Assembly: GCA_036276735.1 (NCBI GenBank) | Contig: DASUOH010000007.1 | Coordinates: 1-64,000 of the forward strand | Source: VRUE01 sp036276735 | GTDB taxonomy: Bacteria > Actinomycetota > Thermoleophilia > Solirubrobacterales > 70-9 | DNA length: 64,000 nucleotides | Direction: 5' to 3' | Shown here: positions 33,388 to 41,408 of the stretch, one piece after another | How the letters are laid out: every line of letters starts with the position of its first letter | How positions within the stretch are numbered: position 1 is the stretch's first letter | Notes under the pieces: generated by a model | Databases searched by the model: none | Told to the model about the DNA's origin: nothing | The model's input: the letters and a program-made list of their open reading frames with translations, nothing else | Made by a program: the position numbers and the translations under genes

Positions 33388-33432
33388 TGCACAAGTTTCC
33401 TTGCAGATGCACAACTTTCCGGGAACTTGTGC
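33388..33432. promoter_or_regulatory. Operator-like repeat cluster upstream of the MFS gene
   Basis: TGCACAAGTTTCC and TGCACAACTTTCC are direct repeats 20 bp apart, followed at once by the inverted copy GGGAACTTGTGC. The last two form a near palindrome. Two or three regulator dimers could bind on successive helical turns. Confidence 0.55.
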
Positions 33433-33697
33433 TACAAGTTGTTCACGTAACGCACGAGTTTTGGATCGCCTCGCGTGGTCCGAGGGCTTCATTCAAATCG
33501 AGAGGGGATCAGGCATGGGCTACCGTCGCTAAGACTTAGAAGGACAAGCGAGACGCTACTTATAGCTTTCGCTCTGTGTGCGAGGACGCCCCCCGTTGGG
33601 CGTTCTTGTGCGTTTTGGGGCCCCTGCACGGCCCTTTGCAACTTTTGGCCAGGCGGCCAGGATCGCTTGCCTGGCCCTGCCTGAGGGTCTACGTTGT

Positions 33698-33768
33698 GCC
33701 TGCAACTGCCGGGTTCCCAGGTGGAGCGCGCAGGGAACCACGCGACTCGCGTGAAATCCAGTGCAGGC
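33698..33768 (+). ncRNA. Possible structured leader RNA (three-way junction) of the HD-GYP gene
   Basis: GCCTGCA pairs with TGCAGGC to close two hairpins: GGTTCCC/GGGAACC and ACGCG/CGCGT. The linker GAAATCCAG is unpaired. The closing helix shares two bases with the next hairpin (33767-33786) beside the ribosome site GGTGAG, so the folds could switch. No known riboswitch class was recognised. Confidence 0.35.
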
Positions 33769-33794
33769 CGATCCGAAGCGATCGGCGGTGAGAA

Positions 33795-35198
33795 ATGCAA
33801 GAGAAGCGTCCGACACCGTTGATCATCGGCCTGGAGGTGACCCTCCTGGGGACGATCGCCGCGGCCGCCGTCGTGCGCGGGTCCTATGCCGACTGGGACG
33901 TGGCTCTGTTCGGCATCCTGCTCGGGTTCTCGATCTTCAGCGACCTCACCGCGATCGAGACGGAATCGAAACTGAAGATCTCCGGCAGCTTCCTGGCGTT
34001 GGTCCTGGCGATGGTCTTCCTCGGCGGAACGCCGGCGGCGATCATCGGCGTCGCCTCGATCCTGGTCGGTTGGGCGCGCTGGCGCGACGCACCGCACGAC
34101 CTGCTCAACAACCTGGTCACCTACTCGACCTTCCCGCTGATCGGCGGCTGGCTGTTCCGCGAGACGATCGAAGAGCTCGGCATCACCGCAGCCGACCCGT
34201 CCTTCTACCCGCTGGTCTTCGGCGTCTTCCTGGTCGCGCTGGCGATCAACTTCTCGATGGTCGCCGCCTACACCTGCTACCTGGAGCGCAGCTCTTTCGC
34301 CGAGAAGACGCGCACGGCGCTGCTGCCGCTGCTGCCCTCCGAGCTGGCCGCCGCGCTGATGGCGGTCGGGGTCGCCTTCATCTACAACGAGATCGGGCTG
34401 GCCGGGGTCGCCCTCTTCGGCATCGTCCTCGTCACCTTCCAGTACCTGCTCGGCGCCCTGATCGTCTCCCAGCAACGCGCCGAGGAGCTCGAGCGCCGCA
34501 GCAAGCAGCTGGCGAGCTTCCAGGTCGGGATGTTGAGCGCGCTGCTGCGGACGCTCGACCTGCGGGACCAGATGACCGCCCGCCACAGCGCCGCAGTGGC
34601 CCGCTACTCGCGGGCGATAGCGCAGCGGGCCGGCTTCTCGCGCCGCGAGGAGGAGCTCGTCCACATCGCCGCGCTGCTGCACGACATCGGCAAGTTCATC
34701 CTCCCCGACCGGATCCTCAAGGCCAACGTGCCGCTCACCGACGAAGACTGGATGTTGATCCGGCGCCACCCGCAGCAGGGCGCCCGGGTCGTCTCCTCGC
34801 TGGACGGCTACGGGCCGGTCGCCGAGATCATCCTCGCCCACCACGAGCGGATCGACGGCAAGGGCTACCCGCGCGGGCTGAAGGGCGACGACATCCCCGA
34901 GCTGGCCCGGATCATCTCGATCGCCGACACCTATGACGTGATGACCGCCCGCGACTCCTACCGCACGCCGACCTCCAGCTACGAGGCGATCCAGGAGCTG
35001 CGCCGGGTCGCCGGCAAGCAGCTCGATGCGCGCTTCGTCGAGATCTTCATCGAGCTGCTCGAGGGCGAGGACGTCTCCTTCCGCCACGGCGAGGAGGCCG
35101 ACTTCGAGCGCGAGCTGGCGCTGGAAGCGCGGATCGCCGAGACGGCGAGCCCGGGCGCCGAGCTGGGGCGCTTCCAGACGCGCGTCGGCGTCGGCTGA
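33795..35198 (+). CDS. HD-GYP domain protein with N-terminal membrane sensor region
   Basis: 467 residues. Residues ~1-235 hold about seven hydrophobic spans, an integral-membrane sensor of unknown ligand. A short coiled segment (SQQRAEELERRSKQLASFQV) leads to the HD-GYP phosphodiesterase: TARHSAAVARYSRAIAQ, LLHDIGKFILPDRIL (HD), RRHPQQGARV, AEIILAHHERIDGKGYPRGL (the HHE and GYP motifs) and ISIADTYDVMTARDSYR. All key metal and GYP residues are present, so c-di-GMP hydrolysis in the cytoplasm is likely. GGTGAG precedes the ATG at 33795. The PilZ-containing glycosyltransferase at 0.2-2.2 kb may respond to the same messenger. Confidence 0.9.
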   Translation: MQEKRPTPLIIGLEVTLLGTIAAAAVVRGSYADWDVALFGILLGFSIFSDLTAIETESKLKISGSFLALVLAMVFLGGTPAAIIGVASILVGWARWRDAPHDLLNNLVTYSTFPLIGGWLFRETIEELGITAADPSFYPLVFGVFLVALAINFSMVAAYTCYLERSSFAEKTRTALLPLLPSELAAALMAVGVAFIYNEIGLAGVALFGIVLVTFQYLLGALIVSQQRAEELERRSKQLASFQVGMLSALLRTLDLRDQMTARHSAAVARYSRAIAQRAGFSRREEELVHIAALLHDIGKFILPDRILKANVPLTDEDWMLIRRHPQQGARVVSSLDGYGPVAEIILAHHERIDGKGYPRGLKGDDIPELARIISIADTYDVMTARDSYRTPTSSYEAIQELRRVAGKQLDARFVEIFIELLEGEDVSFRHGEEADFERELALEARIAETASPGAELGRFQTRVGVG

Positions 35199-35228
35199 GC
35201 GCTCGGCGGGCGATACGGTTCGCGGCGG

Positions 35229-36263
35229 ATGCGCGCCGTCACCTTTCAGGCTCCGGGCGAGGTCCGGATCGAGGAGAAGCCGGCCCCCGAGCCGGTCGCC
35301 TCCGACGACGCCGTCGTCCGGGTCGAGGCGAGCGGGATCTGCGGCTCGGACCTCCACATCTACCACGGCCGGGTGCCGGTCGAGCCGGGCTTCACGATCG
35401 GGCACGAGTTCGTCGGCACGGTGCTGGCCGCGGGCGAGGGCGTCGAGCGGGTCGCCGTCGGCGATCGCGTCCTGGGCTGCTTCCACGTTGCCTGCGCTAC
35501 CTGCCGCGGCTGCCTGCGCGGCGACTACCACCGCTGCGAGAACGGCCGCACCTTCGGGCACGGGTCGCACCTGGGGAACCTGCAGGGCGCCCAGGCCGAG
35601 CAGCTGCTGGTGCCGCGCGCCAACCTGACCCTGCGGCGCGTGCCGGAGGGCATGTCCGACGAGGTGGCGCTGTTTGCCGGCGACGTGATGGGCACCGGCT
35701 ACCACGCCGTTGCTCATGCGGGGATGCGAGCGGGCGACTCCGTCGCGGTGCTGGGGCTGGGGCCGGTGGGGCTTTGCGCGGTGCAGGCGGCGATGGCCGC
35801 TGGCGCGACGCAGGTTTTCGCCGTCGACTCGGTTCCGCAGCGGCTGGAGATGGCGGCGCGCTTTGGGGCGACGCCGCTCCACCTCGAGGAGACCGACCCC
35901 AAGCGCGAGGTCCGGGCGATGACTGAGGGGACCGGAGTGGACGTCGTGGTCGACGCGGTCGGCGACCCCGGACCGCTGGCGATGGCGGTCAGCCTCGCCC
36001 GCGACGCCGGCACGGTCTCGGGAATCGGCGCCTATGCCGGCAAGGGCGAGGTCCCGATCGGCCTTGCCTGGCTGAAGGGCCTGACGCTGCGGCTCGGCCT
36101 CGCCAACGTGATCGCCCACGTCGACCGGGTGCTGGCGCTGATCGAGGCCGGCCGGCTCGACCCCGCGCCGCTCGTCACGCATCGGATGAAGCTCGACGAG
36201 GCGGCCGAGGCTTACCGCATCTACGACAACCGCGAAGCGCTGAAGATCGTTCTCACGCCCTGA
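35229..36263 (+). CDS. Zinc-dependent alcohol dehydrogenase (MDR family)
   Basis: 344 residues. The catalytic zinc site is suggested by GICGSDLHIYHG and GHEFVGTV. The structural zinc site is four Cys in CFHVACATCRGCLRGDYHRC. The NAD(P)-binding loop is GLGPVGLCAVQAA, with AVDSVPQRLEMAARFGA as the cofactor-specificity region (Asp favours NAD). It oxidises an unknown alcohol in the cytosol. ATG 35229, with the gene beginning 31 bp after the HD-GYP stop. Confidence 0.88.
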   Translation: MRAVTFQAPGEVRIEEKPAPEPVASDDAVVRVEASGICGSDLHIYHGRVPVEPGFTIGHEFVGTVLAAGEGVERVAVGDRVLGCFHVACATCRGCLRGDYHRCENGRTFGHGSHLGNLQGAQAEQLLVPRANLTLRRVPEGMSDEVALFAGDVMGTGYHAVAHAGMRAGDSVAVLGLGPVGLCAVQAAMAAGATQVFAVDSVPQRLEMAARFGATPLHLEETDPKREVRAMTEGTGVDVVVDAVGDPGPLAMAVSLARDAGTVSGIGAYAGKGEVPIGLAWLKGLTLRLGLANVIAHVDRVLALIEAGRLDPAPLVTHRMKLDEAAEAYRIYDNREALKIVLTP

Positions 36264-36287
36264 CCCTCCGAGGAATGACTGTGATGG

Positions 36288-36315
36288 TTGACTAGTCCAG
36301 CTGTTGCGCTACTGT
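36288..36315 (+). promoter_or_regulatory. Predicted sigma-70 promoter for the GntR gene
   Basis: TTGACT (36288-36293) and TACTGT (36310-36315) are separated by 16 bp. The ATG at 36325 lies ten bases after the -10 box and has no ribosome site, so the transcript is probably leaderless. Confidence 0.5.
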
Positions 36316-36324
36316 GCCTCTCTA

Positions 36325-37059
36325 ATGGCACAGCAGGCGCCACCAGCCAACCCCTTCGCGACCGATCCCACCGATGAGCTCCCCGTCGGCCTGCAGCTGA
36401 GCTGGCGCCTGCGGGCGCTGATCGCAACCGGCCGCCTCGCCGCCGGCGAGCGCCTGCCGAGCTTCCGCCGGCTCGCCGAGTGGGCGGGCGTCAACGTCAA
36501 CACGGTCCGCGCCGTCTACGCCGGCCTCGAGGGGGAGGGCCTGGTCGTCAGTCGACAGGGGCAGGGGACGTTCGTCTCTGCCGACGTCGAGACCGCGCCG
36601 GAGTTGGAGGAGATCGCGATCGGAGCACTGCGGCGCGCCCGCGAAGCGGGCGTCGGGCCACGCGAGCTGGCCGTGGTCGCGGCGGCCTGCGCCAGCATGC
36701 CGGGAGCGCTGGACGGGCCGACCGAGGGTGAGCAACCCGCGTCGCTACCCAATCCTGCCGAGGAGAGCGAGGCGATCGAGGTGCGACACGAGCTGCGCCG
36801 CCAGATCGGCCGGCTCGAGGCGGAGCTGGCGACCTACACGCGCGACCTGCCCGGCGATCTGCCGACCGCGCCGCGCCGCGCCGCCGGCCACGTTGCCGGT
36901 GTCGAGGAGCTCGAGCGCACCCGCGACACGCTGATCGCGCAGCTATCCGAAGCACAGCGCGCCGCCGAGCGGCGGGCGCGCGAGGAAGCGCGGACGCGGG
37001 TCTCGCCTCCGGTCAGCCCCCTCGAGCAGGCGATGAGCTGGTGGCGACGCAAGTCGTAA
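36325..37059 (+). CDS. GntR-family transcriptional regulator
   Basis: 244 residues from ATG 36325. The winged helix reads LRALIATGRLAAGERLPSFR, then RLAEWAGVNVNTVRAVYAGL and EGEGLVVSRQGQGTFVS, the GntR signature. No aminotransferase, UTRA or FCD domain follows; instead there is a helical, charged region rich in Arg/Glu, predicted coiled coil, up to MSWWRRKS. Its 3' end overlaps the first YrbE/MlaE-type gene by 19 bp, so it is likely part of the same operon and may control it. Confidence 0.83.
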   Translation: MAQQAPPANPFATDPTDELPVGLQLSWRLRALIATGRLAAGERLPSFRRLAEWAGVNVNTVRAVYAGLEGEGLVVSRQGQGTFVSADVETAPELEEIAIGALRRAREAGVGPRELAVVAAACASMPGALDGPTEGEQPASLPNPAEESEAIEVRHELRRQIGRLEAELATYTRDLPGDLPTAPRRAAGHVAGVEELERTRDTLIAQLSEAQRAAERRAREEARTRVSPPVSPLEQAMSWWRRKS

Positions 37060-37847
37060 ACAGGGCGCTGCTGCCCGCCAAGTCGGCCTTCGAGGAGGTC
37101 GGCAACATGGTGATCCTCACCGCGAGGACGATCGTCTCGGCGGTCCGGGCGCCCTATCCCTACGGCGAGGAGCTGGTCGGTCAGGTCCTCTTCGTGCTGA
37201 AGCTCTCCTGGTTCCCGATGACGATCTCGATCTTTGCCCTCTGCTTCGGCGGCCCGGGCCTGCAGGCGGCCGGCATCCTCGACCTGTTCGGCGCGCTCGA
37301 CCGCCTCGGCGGTTTCTTCATCGTCACCGCGGTGCGCTTCATCGGCCCGATCGTCACCGCCAGCGTCGTCGCCGGCGTCGCCGGCACGGCGATCACCGCC
37401 GACCTCGGCGCCCGCAAGATCCGTGAGGAGCTCGATGCCCTCCAGGTGCTCGGCGTCGACCCGATCAAGAACCTGGTCGTGCCGCGCTTCCTCGCGCTGA
37501 TGGCGATCACCGGCTTGCTCAACATCTACGCGCTGGTCTTCGGCATCACCGCGGGGATGGCCGCCTCCTGGGTCTACGGGGAGCCCCTGGGGGGATTCTT
37601 CGCGACCCTCTTCACCAACGCCGTGATCGCCGACCTCTGGGGCTCGGTGATCATGTGCACCCTTTTCGGCGGCATCGTCGCGGTCGTCTGCTGCTACAAG
37701 GGCATGACGGCCTCCGGGGGGCCGGAGGGGGTCGGTCGCGCCGTCAACCAGGCGGTGGTGATCGCCTACATGGCCTGCTTCTCGCTTCTCTACACCTTCT
37801 CGGCGCTGCTCCTCGCCTTCAACCCGGAGCTGCAGACGATCCGATGA
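37041..37847 (+). CDS. MlaE/YrbE-family ABC transporter permease (1)
   Basis: 268 residues, five or six spans. The MlaE core is RFIGPIVTASVVAGVAGTAI, then TADLGARKIREELDALQVLGVDP, VVPRFLALM and CCYKGMTASGGPEGVGRAVNQAV. These permeases move lipids with Mce proteins and an ATPase. It starts at GTG 37041 inside the GntR gene. A second permease follows after 13 bp. No mce gene or ATPase is adjacent. Confidence 0.9.
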   Translation: MATQVVNRALLPAKSAFEEVGNMVILTARTIVSAVRAPYPYGEELVGQVLFVLKLSWFPMTISIFALCFGGPGLQAAGILDLFGALDRLGGFFIVTAVRFIGPIVTASVVAGVAGTAITADLGARKIREELDALQVLGVDPIKNLVVPRFLALMAITGLLNIYALVFGITAGMAASWVYGEPLGGFFATLFTNAVIADLWGSVIMCTLFGGIVAVVCCYKGMTASGGPEGVGRAVNQAVVIAYMACFSLLYTFSALLLAFNPELQTIR

Positions 37848-37860
37848 GGGGCGCGGGCAC

Positions 37861-38658
37861 GTGATCGGCTGGCTGGACGCCCCCCGCGGCTGGCTCGACT
37901 CCGCCGGTGAGATCGCCCGCTTCGGCGCCCGCGTCGCCGGCCTCGTCCTCTCCGGTCGCGCCCTGCGCTTCTTCGGCGAGAGCGTGCGCCAGGCGGGGAT
38001 CCTGATCCTCGGCTCGGCGCTGATCGTCTGGGCCTTCGTCTTCATCCTCGGCCTCCAGTGCGGGCTGATCGGGGCCTACTTCAGCCGCTCGATCGGCGCC
38101 CCCGGCAACGCCGGCCTGTTCTCCGCCTACTGCGACCTGCGCGAGGGCCTGCCCTACGCCTTCGGCTACATCCTCGCCGCCAAGGTTGGGACCGGGATCG
38201 TCGCCGAGCTGGGCGCGATGCGGATCTCCGACGAGATCGACGCGCTCGAGGTTATGGGGATGCCGCCGGTCACCTTCCTCGCCGCGACCCGCCTGCTCGG
38301 CGCCTGGATCGCGATCCCCTTTCTCTATCTGATCGGCATCGGCATGGGCTTCTTCGCCAGCTACCTCGCAGTCGTCGAGCAGGTCGGCGACATCTCCTCC
38401 GGGGGCTACTTACACCTCTTCTGGACTTACCAGAACCCGCTCGACTTCCTGTTCAGCCTGACCAAGGCGATGACGATGGCGACGGTGATCGTCGTCGTCG
38501 GCTGTTACTACGGCTATACGGCGTCGGGAGGCCCGGTCGGCGTCGGCACGGCGACGGCGAAATCGATGGCGGTCAACATCATCCTCGTCAACATCATCGG
38601 CATGCTCGGCACGCTGATCTTCTACGGCGGCCAGCCGCGCGCCCCGATCGGCGGCTGA
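37861..38658 (+). CDS. MlaE/YrbE-family ABC transporter permease (2)
   Basis: 265 residues. Core motifs: FGYILAAKVGTGIVAELGAM, then RISDEIDALEVMGMPPVTF, the family EAA-like loop, and CYYGYTASGGPVGVGTATA. With the previous gene it forms the YrbEA/YrbEB pair of actinobacterial Mce systems. GTG start at 37861. The next gene is on the other strand, so Mce components must be encoded elsewhere if they exist. Confidence 0.9.
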   Translation: MIGWLDAPRGWLDSAGEIARFGARVAGLVLSGRALRFFGESVRQAGILILGSALIVWAFVFILGLQCGLIGAYFSRSIGAPGNAGLFSAYCDLREGLPYAFGYILAAKVGTGIVAELGAMRISDEIDALEVMGMPPVTFLAATRLLGAWIAIPFLYLIGIGMGFFASYLAVVEQVGDISSGGYLHLFWTYQNPLDFLFSLTKAMTMATVIVVVGCYYGYTASGGPVGVGTATAKSMAVNIILVNIIGMLGTLIFYGGQPRAPIGG

Positions 38659-38661
38659 GCG

Positions 38662-39453
38662 TCAGGCTGCCGCCGCGCCCGCGCCCGCCGTGCGCGCAGG
38701 CTTGCGGTGGCGGCGGAACATCTCGGCCACCCAGCGGAAGCCGCGCCGCTCCTTGAGCGGCTCGCGGAAGCGCTCCAAGCCGGCGGCCGAGGGCTGGTCG
38801 GAGGGGAGTGGCCCCTCCTCGGGAAGGACGAGCGGATGGAAGAGCGACGCTGCGGTCAGGTCGGCGACCGTGAAGCCGTCGCCAACCAGGTACTCCCCTT
38901 CCCCAAGCTCCGCCTCGAGGCGGTCGAGCGCGGCGAGCACCTTGGCGCGCGCCGTCTCGGCGCGCTCGGTATCGCTGGCCCGGAAGCGCAGGGCGGTGAA
39001 GACGCGTGCGTAGGCCGCCGTGGCGCCGGGCACGCGGCGCAGCGGCCCTGGCGCCGTTTCCTCCATCAGCGCGCCGAAGCGCTCACTGTCGTTGCCGAGC
39101 TCGTGGAAGGCGAGCAGGCGGAGGTGAGGGCCCAGCTCTTCGTCGAAGAAGTCCTCGAGCTCGAGGGCGTGACGCCGCAGCTCGGGGTCGGCGGGGTAGA
39201 GGGGCGGGTCGGGGTGCAGCTCCTCCAGGGCGGCGATGATCGCGGTCGAGTCGCCGATTCGCCGGCCCTCGATCGCCAGGACCGGAAAGGTCACCTGGCC
39301 GCCCCTCGTCAGCCACGCCGCCACCGCCATGTGGGCCCCGGGCACGGGCGCGCGGCGGCGATGCTCGACGCCCTTCCAGGCCAGCGCCCAGCGCGCCTTC
39401 TCGCTGTAGTGGGACACGTCGATGTGCCAAAGCGTGGGCAGCTGCTTGCTCAT
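38662..39453 (-). CDS. Glutathione S-transferase-like protein
   Basis: 263 residues from ATG 39453. The thioredoxin-like N-domain begins LWHIDVSHYSEKARWALAWK, with VTFPVLAIEGRRIGDSTAII as the glutathione-contact Ser region, and a helical C-domain (YLVGDGFTVADLTAASLFHP) follows. Many Actinobacteria lack glutathione, so the thiol partner is uncertain. An in-frame ATG ten codons upstream (39483) is possible. Its stop lies four bases from that of the convergent permease gene. Confidence 0.82.
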   Translation of the reverse strand: MSKQLPTLWHIDVSHYSEKARWALAWKGVEHRRRAPVPGAHMAVAAWLTRGGQVTFPVLAIEGRRIGDSTAIIAALEELHPDPPLYPADPELRRHALELEDFFDEELGPHLRLLAFHELGNDSERFGALMEETAPGPLRRVPGATAAYARVFTALRFRASDTERAETARAKVLAALDRLEAELGEGEYLVGDGFTVADLTAASLFHPLVLPEEGPLPSDQPSAAGLERFREPLKERRGFRWVAEMFRRHRKPARTAGAGAAAA

Positions 39454-39491
39454 CGGACCAGGCCCTTCATGGTGTGCCAGCATAGTGCGCT

Positions 39492-39770
39492 ATGGCTCTT
39501 CTGACCGATTCCGAGATAGACGCGCGGCTCTCCGAGCACCCGGGCTGGGGACGACGCGGCAACGCCATCACCAAGACCTTCGAGCGCGGCGACTTCGTCG
39601 GCTCGGTCCGCTTCCTCGACAGCGTCGTCGAGCCGGCCGAGGCGATGAACCACCACCCCGACGTCGAGATCTCCTGGGACGAGGTGACGATCACGATCGC
39701 GACCCACTCCGAGGGCGGCGTCACCGCGGCCGACTTCGAGCTGGCGGCGAAGATAGACGCGCTTGCCTGA
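39492..39770 (+). CDS. phhB: 4a-hydroxytetrahydrobiopterin (pterin-4a-carbinolamine) dehydratase
   Basis: 92 residues, the full length of the family. The active-site pattern is EAMNHHPDVEISWDEVTI with its His pair, preceded by TFERGDFVGSVRFLDSV, and the end is TAADFELAAKIDALA. It dehydrates the carbinolamine formed by pterin-dependent hydroxylases. No such hydroxylase is in the window; FolE2 at 14.5 kb makes the pterin precursor. ATG 39492. Confidence 0.88.
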   Translation: MALLTDSEIDARLSEHPGWGRRGNAITKTFERGDFVGSVRFLDSVVEPAEAMNHHPDVEISWDEVTITIATHSEGGVTAADFELAAKIDALA

Positions 39771-39788
39771 GCCGGTTACCTTCGCCGG

Positions 39789-40202
39789 GTGGCCGACGAG
39801 CTGAGGATCGACGACCGTCTCTCCATTCCGCTGAGTGAGATCGAGCTGCGCGCCAGTCGCTCCTCCGGACCGGGCGGCCAGCACGCCAACGTCACCGCAT
39901 CGCGGGTGGAAGCGGTCTTCGACGTCGAGGCGTCGGGTGCGCTCGACGAGGCGCAGCGATCGCGGCTGCGCGGGCGGGCCGGGGATCTGGTTACCGCTGT
40001 AGCCCAGGAGTCGCGCGGCCAGGCTCGCAACCGCGAGCTGGCGCTGGAGCGGCTCGCCGAGAAGATCGCCGCCGGCCTGAAGGAAGAGCGTCCGCGGCGG
40101 CCGACCAGGCCCACCCGCGCCTCGCGCAAACGTCGCCTGGAGCGCAAGCGGCGGCGGAGCGAGCGCAAGCAGGCGCGCCGCAGGCCGCCCCTGGAAGACT
40201 GA
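39789..40202 (+). CDS. arfB: Peptidyl-tRNA hydrolase ArfB (release-factor-like)
   Basis: 137 residues. The catalytic GGQ motif is in RASRSSGPGGQHANVTASRV, near the N-terminus as in ArfB/YaeJ/ICT1. The C-terminal ~45 residues are highly basic (RASRKRRLERKRRRSERKQ), the tail that senses an empty mRNA channel in stalled ribosomes. It rescues ribosomes that lack a stop codon. GTG start at 39789. Confidence 0.9.
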   Translation: MADELRIDDRLSIPLSEIELRASRSSGPGGQHANVTASRVEAVFDVEASGALDEAQRSRLRGRAGDLVTAVAQESRGQARNRELALERLAEKIAAGLKEERPRRPTRPTRASRKRRLERKRRRSERKQARRRPPLED

Positions 40203-40207
40203 GCCCG

Positions 40208-40552
40208 ATGGCAAAGCGCAAGAAGCGCCCGCCGCGTCAGAAGGCGCCGACCGTCGAGTACACCGATCCAGAGGGCAACCTCCTCACCCTGCGCCAAACG
40301 CTCAGCCGCGGAACGATCGCGAAGCTGGGTGAGCCGCCCGCCAGCGCCGCCGCCTCGGTCGACGACGCCTGGCACCGCCGCCAGGAGCTCCTCTTCGAGC
40401 GCCTCGCCGTCCGCTGGGAGATCGCCGGACTGCCGCTGACCGACCAGAAGATGCTGCTCGGCCGCTACCGAATGGCCGACGCTTCCACCCAGCGCTGGGT
40501 CCGCGAGACGATCGCCGCCCACGTCGAGCAGCACATGCCGGAGATTGCATAA
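40208..40552 (+). CDS. Conserved-looking hypothetical protein
   Basis: 114 residues with a basic N-terminus (MAKRKKRPPRQKAPTVEY), then a mixed helical region with LLTLRQTLSRGTIAKLGEPP, RQELLFERLAVRWEIAGLPL and a final helix. No family was recognised. It starts three bases after the arfB stop and so may share its operon. Confidence 0.6.
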   Translation: MAKRKKRPPRQKAPTVEYTDPEGNLLTLRQTLSRGTIAKLGEPPASAAASVDDAWHRRQELLFERLAVRWEIAGLPLTDQKMLLGRYRMADASTQRWVRETIAAHVEQHMPEIA

Positions 40553-40569
40553 GCCGCTATTCTTTACCT

Positions 40570-40815
40570 GTGCCCAGAAAGGTAAGGAACAGGGATCGAA
40601 CCCGTATTTCCGCCAAGCACCAGGTGACCATCCCGGCGACGGCCTTCCGCGCCGCCGGCCTCGAGCCGGGCGACACCCTCCGCGCGGAAGCGGACGGCGC
40701 CGGCCGGGTGGTGCTTACCCGGGTCGAGGATCTGGTCGGTCGCTACGCCGGCTGTCTCGACGCCCGAGGCGGGCTTCGCGGCAGGGTCGAAGAGCTGCGC
40801 GGCGAGTGGCGGTAG
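40570..40815 (+). CDS. AbrB/MazE-type antitoxin
   Basis: 81 residues. The swapped-hairpin DNA-binding motif is RISAKHQVTIPATAFRAAGL, then EPGDTLRAEADGAGRVVLTR. The C-terminal ~25 residues probably bind the toxin. GTG start at 40570. The stop overlaps the GTG of the PIN-domain gene, the normal arrangement of VapBC pairs. Confidence 0.85.
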   Translation: MPRKVRNRDRTRISAKHQVTIPATAFRAAGLEPGDTLRAEADGAGRVVLTRVEDLVGRYAGCLDARGGLRGRVEELRGEWR

Positions 40816-41222
40816 TCCTCGACTCAGATGCGGTGATCGGCTTCCTCGATCGCGGCGACGCCCTGCACGCCGCGGCCGAGGCGGTCGTCCGCGAGTACGC
40901 TGCCCGTGGACCACTCCTGGCATCGGTCGTCACCTATGCGGAGGTACTGACCGGCGCCCGCCTCGGCTATCAGGAGGAGTCGCTGGTCGAGGGATTCTTC
41001 GCCGACCTGATCTCCACGCTGCTGCCGGTGGATGAGCAGGTCGCCGACCGTGCAGCCCAGCTCCGGGCCGAGAGCCGGAGCCTACGCATGCCCGATGCCC
41101 TGATCCTCGCCAGCGCGGACCTCGAGCCCGAAGCGGACCTCCTCGTCAGCGGCGATCTCGCCGCGGCCAAGGTGAAGGGGATCGCCTGCGATGTTCATTC
41201 ACTAGTGAGCCGCCCTCTCTAG
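40806..41222 (+). CDS. PIN-domain (VapC-type) toxin ribonuclease
   Basis: 138 residues from GTG 40806. The PIN acidic residues are present: Asp in VVLDSDAVIGFLDRGD, Glu in VTYAEVLTGARLG, Asp in RMPDALILASA and Asp in LLVSGDLAAAK. VapC toxins cut tRNA or rRNA. The start overlaps the antitoxin gene by ten bases. It lies at the left border of the accessory block at 41-54 kb. Confidence 0.87.
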   Translation: MAVVLDSDAVIGFLDRGDALHAAAEAVVREYAARGPLLASVVTYAEVLTGARLGYQEESLVEGFFADLISTLLPVDEQVADRAAQLRAESRSLRMPDALILASADLEPEADLLVSGDLAAAKVKGIACDVHSLVSRPL

Positions 41223-41408
41223 CGAACCACACACACGCCATCTTGTAGAACAAACAGTTCGCGAGTCTCTATATGCGACCCCTCACTGTGCGCTGTTTAA
41301 CCGCATTGCAGCAGGGATTCCACCTATTCCTGGATAGTGAACAACTGTTAACTATTAAACGGGGAGCAGATATTATTCGCACTTATCCCTTGACAAACGC
41401 TGCTCGGG
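41223..41408 (+). other. AT-rich intergenic region before the giant protease gene
   Basis: This stretch is far richer in A+T than its surroundings, with runs such as GTTAACTATTAAAC. A perfect TTGACA lies at 41390-41395, but no -10 box is correctly spaced before the ATG at 41409; one could serve a start at 41472 only with poor spacing. Nothing else was recognised. Confidence 0.4.

Larger units (their letters stand above)
33346..33794. other. 449-bp divergent region between MFS and HD-GYP genes
   Basis: No credible protein gene was found. The MFS side carries a repeat cluster (33388-33432). The HD-GYP side carries a series of hairpins: AGGACGCCC/GGGCGTTCT (33583-33606), GGCCAGGC/GCCTGGCC (33647-33676), a three-way junction (33698-33768) and GCCGATC/GATCGGC (33767-33786) just before the ribosome site. 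Confidence 0.6.

Noticed and set aside
33698..33790. Cobalamin riboswitch
   Set aside because: AGGGAA and a GTGAAATCC run occur, but the order and pairing of the conserved blocks do not match the cobalamin core.
33489..36182. 897-codon minus-strand open frame
   Set aside because: It runs antisense to the HD-GYP and alcohol dehydrogenase genes, is rich in Arg/Asp/Gln/His as GC-rich shadows are, and has no domain.
41245..41265. Second LexA box (GAAC-AAACA-GTTC)
   Set aside because: The spacer is five bases instead of four, and the outer bases do not pair.
41390..41395. Consensus TTGACA as promoter of the giant gene
   Set aside because: No -10 hexamer lies 16-18 bp downstream before the first start codon.
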